Under the pieces are notes generated by a model. That model had not been told where the DNA came from and did no database searches. It saw only the letters and a list, made by a program, of their open reading frames with translations. Position numbers and translations under genes: made by a program. A stretch of DNA of 64,000 bases from Gemmatimonadota bacterium (GTDB lineage: Bacteria > Gemmatimonadota > Gemmatimonadetes > Gemmatimonadales > GWC2-71-9): assembly GCA_025357945.1 (NCBI GenBank), contig JANYLJ010000008.1, positions 1 through 64,000 on the forward strand. Direction: 5' to 3'. Each line of letters begins with the position of its first letter. The stretch's first letter is position 1. Shown in pieces: positions 59,838-64,000 of this stretch.

Positions 59838-60683
59838 GTGATCGAGGTGTTTTTTGGCGATAATCTTGACGTCCTGCCTGGCTTTGCCGCCGGCCGGTTC
59901 GACCTCATTTACATCGACCCGCCGTTCAACACGGGGAAGGTGCAGGCGCGCACCCAGCTCGCAACCGCGCGGGATCCCGACGGCGACCGCACCGGATTCC
60001 AGGGCGAGCGCTATCGGACCACTCGCCTCGCCACGCGCAGCTACCCTGACGCGTTCGACAATTACCTTGGCTTCCTCGAACCACGCCTGCGCGAAGCACA
60101 CCGATTGCTGGCTCCGACCGCCTCCCTCTTTGTCCACCTCGACTATCGCGAGGTGCACTACGCCAAGGTGTTGCTCGACCAGATATTTGGCCGGGATTGC
60201 TTCCAGAACGAGATCATCTGGGCCTATGACTATGGTGCCCGCGCCACCAAGCGATGGTCCGCGAAGCACGACAACATTCTCTGGTACACGCGCCACCCGA
60301 CCACATACACGTTTCACCTCACCGAAGTCGACCGGATCCCGTACATGGCACCAGAACTGGTTGGCCCGGAAAAGGCCGCCCGCGGCAAGACACCGACCGA
60401 CACCTGGTGGCACACCATCGTGAGTCCGACGGGTCACGAGAAGACCGGCTACCCCACGCAGAAGCCGCTCGGCGTCCTCGAGCGCATCGTCAAGGTGCAT
60501 TCGTCGCCGGGTATGCAGCTGGGCGACTTCTTCGCGGGAAGCGGGTCGTTCGGCGACGCCGCCGATCGCCTCGGTCGTGATGTGGTGCTGATCGACAACA
60601 ATCCCGCGGCGATCGACGTCATGCGGCGTCGTTTCGCCGCCCGGGATGTTCGCCTTCCTACTCCCCTTGCCCGGCCCGCTTAA
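59838..60683 (+). CDS. Orphan DNA methyltransferase (beta class, N6-A or N4-C)
   Basis: 281 aa from GTG 59838, with GGAGG 4 bases upstream. The catalytic motif IV comes first (LIYIDPPFNTG), then the target recognition region (about 100-200), then motif I (DFFAGSGSFGDAA), the beta order of type II/III enzymes. EKTGYPTQKPLGVLERIV is the conserved motif preceding the SAM site. No restriction endonuclease is adjacent, so it is solitary and may be regulatory or a remnant. Its stop overlaps the metB start by one base (TAATG). Recognition sequence unknown. Confidence 0.9.
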   Translation: MIEVFFGDNLDVLPGFAAGRFDLIYIDPPFNTGKVQARTQLATARDPDGDRTGFQGERYRTTRLATRSYPDAFDNYLGFLEPRLREAHRLLAPTASLFVHLDYREVHYAKVLLDQIFGRDCFQNEIIWAYDYGARATKRWSAKHDNILWYTRHPTTYTFHLTEVDRIPYMAPELVGPEKAARGKTPTDTWWHTIVSPTGHEKTGYPTQKPLGVLERIVKVHSSPGMQLGDFFAGSGSFGDAADRLGRDVVLIDNNPAAIDVMRRRFAARDVRLPTPLARPA

Positions 60684-61852
60684 TGACTCGCATCGCCAAC
60701 GCCGACACCACGCACCACCTCGCCACCCTCGCGGTACACGCGGGCCAGCGTCCGGATCCCCTGTCCGGTGCCGTGATGCCGCCGATCTACCAGACCTCGA
60801 CGTACGTGCAGGATGGCCTCGGGCGGCCGCACAACGGCTACGAATACGCCCGCACACGCAATCCGACTCGCGAAGCATGGGAAGCCAACCTCGCCGCGCT
60901 CGAAGGCGGCACCGACGCCTTCGCATTCGCCTCCGGCCTCGCCGCGCTCGACACCGTCCTGAAGCTCCTCTCCTCGGGCGATCACGTCGTCGTGGGCAAC
61001 AACATCTACGGTGGCAGTCACCGCCAGATGGAACGGATCTACGAGCGGTTCGGCCTGACATTTTCGTTCGTCGACATGCGGAACATCAAGAATGTCGAAA
61101 CGGCGATCCGGCCGAACACCCGGATGCTGTTCTGCGAGACACCGTCGAACCCGATGATGTTCCTGGCCGATCTTCGCGCCCTCGGCGACCTGGCGCAGGC
61201 GCTCGGCGTGCTGCTGGTGACCGACAACACGTTCGCGACGCCCATGCTGCAACGCCCGCTCTCATTGGGCGCCGATATCGTGCTGCATTCGACCACCAAG
61301 TACCTCAACGGGCACTCGGACATGGTGGGCGGCGCGCTGATCACGACGCGCGACGACCTGGCGGAGCGGATCGGGTTCCTGCAGAACGCGGCGGGCGGCG
61401 TCCCCGGACCGTTTGACTGCTGGCTGGCGTTGCGCGGTGTGAAGACGCTGCCTCTGCGAATGCGCGCGCATTGCGACAACGCGATGCAGATCGCGCAGTG
61501 GCTTAGCCGAAGAAAGGACGTCGTGAAGGTGTACTACCCGGGCCTCGCCGATCACCCGCAGCACGAACTCGCGACGCGGCAGATGTCGGCGTTCGGCGGC
61601 ATCATCTCGCTCGAGCTCGGCCAGGTCGATCGCGCGCGCACGGTGGTGGAAGCGACCCGGATCTTTGCGCTCGCCGAATCGCTCGGTGGCGTGGAAAGCC
61701 TGATCGGCCATCCGGTGTCGATGACCCATGCGTCCGTGCCGCAAGCGTTGCGCGACGAGATGGGCTTGACCGCCTCGCTGGTGCGATTGTCGGTGGGAAT
61801 CGAAGATGTCGGGGATTTGATGGCGGACCTGGATCGCGCGTTGTCATCCTGA
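60683..61852 (+). CDS. metB: Cystathionine gamma-synthase/lyase family PLP enzyme
   Basis: 389 aa. The PLP lysine is in LHSTTKYLNGHSD; other family motifs are YARTRNPTREAWE, FASGLAALDTVLKLL and ETPSNPMM. It acts in transsulfuration (cystathionine synthesis or cleavage), and the choice between MetB and MetC or CGL cannot be made from motifs alone. The last three codons and stop (TTG TCA TCC TGA) belong to the 138-bp repeat at 61843, so the repeat has replaced the natural end. Confidence 0.93.
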   Translation: MTRIANADTTHHLATLAVHAGQRPDPLSGAVMPPIYQTSTYVQDGLGRPHNGYEYARTRNPTREAWEANLAALEGGTDAFAFASGLAALDTVLKLLSSGDHVVVGNNIYGGSHRQMERIYERFGLTFSFVDMRNIKNVETAIRPNTRMLFCETPSNPMMFLADLRALGDLAQALGVLLVTDNTFATPMLQRPLSLGADIVLHSTTKYLNGHSDMVGGALITTRDDLAERIGFLQNAAGGVPGPFDCWLALRGVKTLPLRMRAHCDNAMQIAQWLSRRKDVVKVYYPGLADHPQHELATRQMSAFGGIISLELGQVDRARTVVEATRIFALAESLGGVESLIGHPVSMTHASVPQALRDEMGLTASLVRLSVGIEDVGDLMADLDRALSS

Positions 61853-61980
61853 GCGAAGCAATGGCGAAGCCATTGCGGAGTCGAAGGACCTCGGCTCCGC
61901 GCTCACTGACCGGCCGCCTCGCGCGGAGCCGAGGTCCTTCGACTCCGCGAACGCTTCGCGTTCGCTGCGCTCAGGATGAC
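61843..61980. repeat. 138-bp nested palindromic element (GTCATCCTGAGCG family)
   Basis: The outer ends GTCATCCTGAGCG (61843-61855) and its complement (61968-61980) pair. Inner 27-bp arms at 61875-61901 and 61922-61948 are perfect complements. Two small hairpins sit between outer and inner arms: GCAATGGC/GCCATTGC and GCGAACGC/GCGTTCGC. The whole folds as a cruciform with side hairpins. The first ten bases code for the end of metB. It shares its ends with the hairpin at 17036-17084. No transposase is associated, so it is non-autonomous, like MITE or REP elements. Confidence 0.85.
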
Positions 61981-62052
61981 GGAGACGACGCAGGATGAAA
62001 CAACGGTAACCCAACGCCGTAGAGTGACAGATCTTCAACTCGTGAGTTCTCG

Positions 62053-63078
62053 ATGATCACGCTCCCCGCGCCACGCCCGCGCGTCGCCCTGCCCGACATC
62101 GCTCCGGTGTCGTGGGAACATCCGGCCGATCGCGCGGCACTCCAGGCGCTCCGGGCACTGCCGGGGGTCGACCAGGTCATCCGCAAGATCCTGGCGATCC
62201 TGGGCGGCGAGCGCGGCATCCGCCTCCTGTTTCAGGGCAACGCCGTGCGCTGCGGGCCAACGCAGTTCCCGCGGCTCTGGGGAATGCACCTCGAAAACTG
62301 CACCACGTTCGGCTGGGAACGCGTACCCGAGTTGTACGTCACGCAGACGCCGGTGTTCAACGCCGGAGCGTACGGCGTGGACGATCCCTTCATCGTGATT
62401 CATTCCTCGGCATTCGAGCTGCTCGACGAAGATGAACAACGGGGCCTGCTGGCCCACGAACTCGGACACGTGATCAGCGGTCATGCCGTGTACACCACCA
62501 TCGCGGCGATCCTGGCGATGGTGTCGCTCGGGGCGCTGCCGTTCCCGCTCGAGCTGGTGGTGCTGCCGGTCCGGCTCGCCTTCCTGGAATGGTCGCGCAA
62601 GTCGGAGCTCTCGGCCGACCGCGCCGAACTGCTCGGCTCGCAGGACCTGGCGGCGTCGATGCGCATGTTCATGAAAATGGCCGGCGGCGCCAACACGGCG
62701 AACGTTCGGCCGGGCGACCTCAATCTCGAACCGTTCATGCAGCAGGCGAATGAGTACGCCACGCAGCACGATGGCTTCGACGTGATCTACAAGCTGTTGA
62801 ACACGCTCGTTGTCACGCATCCGATGCACGTCGTACGCGCGGGCGCAGTGCAGCAGTGGGTCCAATCGGGCGCGTACGACCGCATCCTCAATGGCGAATA
62901 CGTCCGTCGCGGCAGCGAGGCCGATGATCGCCCGCTGCGCGATGACATGCGCGACGCCGCGGCACACTACCGGAGCGAGTTCAACGCGTTTGCCGACCAG
63001 TTGAAGACCGCGGCGAAGCGCGCGGCCGAGCGCGCCCGCGCCGCGTTCAACGACGCCCGCACGAAAGGCGCCGCGTGA
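62053..63078 (+). CDS. M48-family metallopeptidase
   Basis: 341 aa. The zinc motif is LLAHELGHVISGH (HExxH) with the third ligand in KSELSADRAELLG. Upstream VIHSSAFELLDEDE matches the family. One or two hydrophobic helices (about 145-180) follow the HExxH, so it is probably membrane-bound with the active site in the cytoplasm or at the membrane, as in HtpX-like and BepA-like members. It has no signal peptide. It ends 4 bases into the purD start (GTGA). Confidence 0.9.
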   Translation: MITLPAPRPRVALPDIAPVSWEHPADRAALQALRALPGVDQVIRKILAILGGERGIRLLFQGNAVRCGPTQFPRLWGMHLENCTTFGWERVPELYVTQTPVFNAGAYGVDDPFIVIHSSAFELLDEDEQRGLLAHELGHVISGHAVYTTIAAILAMVSLGALPFPLELVVLPVRLAFLEWSRKSELSADRAELLGSQDLAASMRMFMKMAGGANTANVRPGDLNLEPFMQQANEYATQHDGFDVIYKLLNTLVVTHPMHVVRAGAVQQWVQSGAYDRILNGEYVRRGSEADDRPLRDDMRDAAAHYRSEFNAFADQLKTAAKRAAERARAAFNDARTKGAA

Positions 63079-64000
63079 GGCTGCTCATCGTCGGCGGCGG
63101 CGGCCGGGAGCACGCCCTCGCCCTGGCCTTCGCCGCCGATGATCCGCACCACCAGATCTACGTTGCACCGGGAAATCCCGGCACCGCGACCGCCGCCACC
63201 AACCTCGACATTTCGGCGGACGACATCGATCGCCTCGTTGACGCGGCGGATGCGTATGCCATCGACCTCATCGTCGTCGGTCCCGAAGTCCCGCTGGCGC
63301 TGGGCCTCGCCGACCGGCTTCGCGGCGAAGGCCGGGCGGTGTTCGGACCCGGTGCCAGTGGCGCCAGGATCGAGGCATCAAAGGCGTTCGCCAAGGAGGT
63401 GATGCAGGCGGCGGGCGTGCCGACCGCCCGGAGCGCAGTGTTCACCGACGCGGCAGCCGCGCTGCGCTACATCGATCTCGTGCCGGAACCGCTGGTGGTG
63501 AAGGCGTCGGGACTCGCAGCCGGCAAGGGCGCGATCGTGTGCAACAGCCGTGACGAGGCTCGCCAGGCGGTGAAGGCCATGCTCGCCGATCACCTGTTCG
63601 GCGACGCGGGAACGGTCGTCGTGATCGAAGCATTCCTGGCGGGAGAGGAACTCTCCGTGCTCGCGATCACCAACGGACGCGACGTGCAGCTGCTACCGGC
63701 CGCACAGGATCACAAGCGACTCCTCGAAGGCGACCATGGCCCCAACACGGGCGGCATGGGGGCGTATTCGCCGGTCTCGATCGCAACGGCGGCCGTATTG
63801 GCGCGAATCCGCGACGAAGTGCTGCTACCCACGCTCGATGAACTGGCGCGGCGCAACGCACCGTATCGGGGTGTGCTGTACGCCGGAATCATGTTGCGCC
63901 CGGACGGCACGCCAAACGTGGTGGAGTTCAACTGCCGGCTCGGCGACCCTGAAGCGCAGGTCGTGATCCCGCTGGTTGGCCCCGGCCTGGTCGCCCTGCT
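63075..64000 (+). CDS. purD: Phosphoribosylamine-glycine ligase, 3'-truncated by the window
   Basis: The first 308 codons from GTG 63075 (MRLLIVGGGGREHALA). The ATP-grasp parts are present: VVKASGLAAGKGAIV, GEELSVLAITNG, DHKRLLEGDHGPNTGGMGAYSP and VEFNCRLGDPEAQVV. It joins glycine to phosphoribosylamine in purine synthesis. The stop is beyond the window. It overlaps the M48 peptidase stop. Confidence 0.97.
   Translation, partial: MRLLIVGGGGREHALALAFAADDPHHQIYVAPGNPGTATAATNLDISADDIDRLVDAADAYAIDLIVVGPEVPLALGLADRLRGEGRAVFGPGASGARIEASKAFAKEVMQAAGVPTARSAVFTDAAAALRYIDLVPEPLVVKASGLAAGKGAIVCNSRDEARQAVKAMLADHLFGDAGTVVVIEAFLAGEELSVLAITNGRDVQLLPAAQDHKRLLEGDHGPNTGGMGAYSPVSIATAAVLARIRDEVLLPTLDELARRNAPYRGVLYAGIMLRPDGTPNVVEFNCRLGDPEAQVVIPLVGPGLVAL

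Noticed and set aside
61844-62052. Minus-strand ORFs between metB and the M48 gene
   Set aside because: They lie in the palindromic repeat and read through its arms; no coding signal.

Overview
The window is GC-rich, tightly packed bacterial DNA. Many junctions are stop/start overlaps of the GTGA type (at 35974, 38465, 40438, 45351, 47549 and 63075). The style suggests a soil-type bacterium such as Gemmatimonadota. Pointers are several membrane Ser/Thr kinases with periplasmic beta-propeller or TPR sensors, a tricorn-like protease, secreted M14, S9B and M1 peptidases, bactofilin, DsbD-type redox proteins and abundant signal peptides ending in AQ. The assignment is inference; there is no rRNA in the window.

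Layout. 1-13.8 kb: two related kinase-propeller genes (the first frameshifted and cut by the window edge) flank a tricorn protease, followed by an M14 peptidase and a convergent DPP-IV-like S9B peptidase, together a peptide-degradation cluster with putative sensors. 13.9-14.8 kb: an XRE regulator and a nucleotidyltransferase overlap behind a perfect palindrome and look like a toxin-antitoxin-type pair. 15-19.4 kb: dnaK, an HtrA protease, a small lipoprotein and tRNA-Leu(UAG). 19.4-34.6 kb: a flavodoxin-fold reductase, a kinase-TolB-TPR sensor, a GT39-like transferase, an AstE/AspA-like zinc hydrolase, bactofilin with a zinc-ribbon partner, an isoprenylcysteine-methyltransferase-like protein, a TlpA-like/DsbD redox pair, an M1 peptidase and a response regulator. 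34.7-39.9 kb: the proteostasis operon tig-clpP-clpX-engB plus a secreted protein and a left-handed beta-helix acyltransferase. 40-53 kb: Nudix, a PilB/GspE ATPase fused to a receiver domain, a large outer-membrane barrel, trpE, maf, dtd, an MBL-fold hydrolase, a small barrel, glmS and glmM. 53-58.6 kb: an anomalous block with an IS481-type transposase remnant, a broken PAS fragment, a CHASE3 histidine kinase interrupted by one TAG codon, an Rcp1-like regulator and a hybrid kinase. 58.7-64 kb: an HD-GYP regulator, an orphan DNA methyltransferase, metB, an M48 peptidase and the start of purD.

The most notable non-coding structures are a dispersed palindrome family with ends GTCATCCTGAGCG / CGCTCAGGATGAC (a 49-bp perfect hairpin after dnaK and a 138-bp nested cruciform that supplies the stop codon of metB), a GCCRTGAGCCRTGAGCC repeat seen at three places, and heptanucleotide tandem repeats in opposite orientations at the trpE/maf junction. 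The most system-like candidates are the XRE/nucleotidyltransferase pair with its operator, the decaying sensor block at 53.4-58.6 kb, and the kinase-propeller/peptidase cluster. No CRISPR array, rRNA, intact IS element or prophage was seen.
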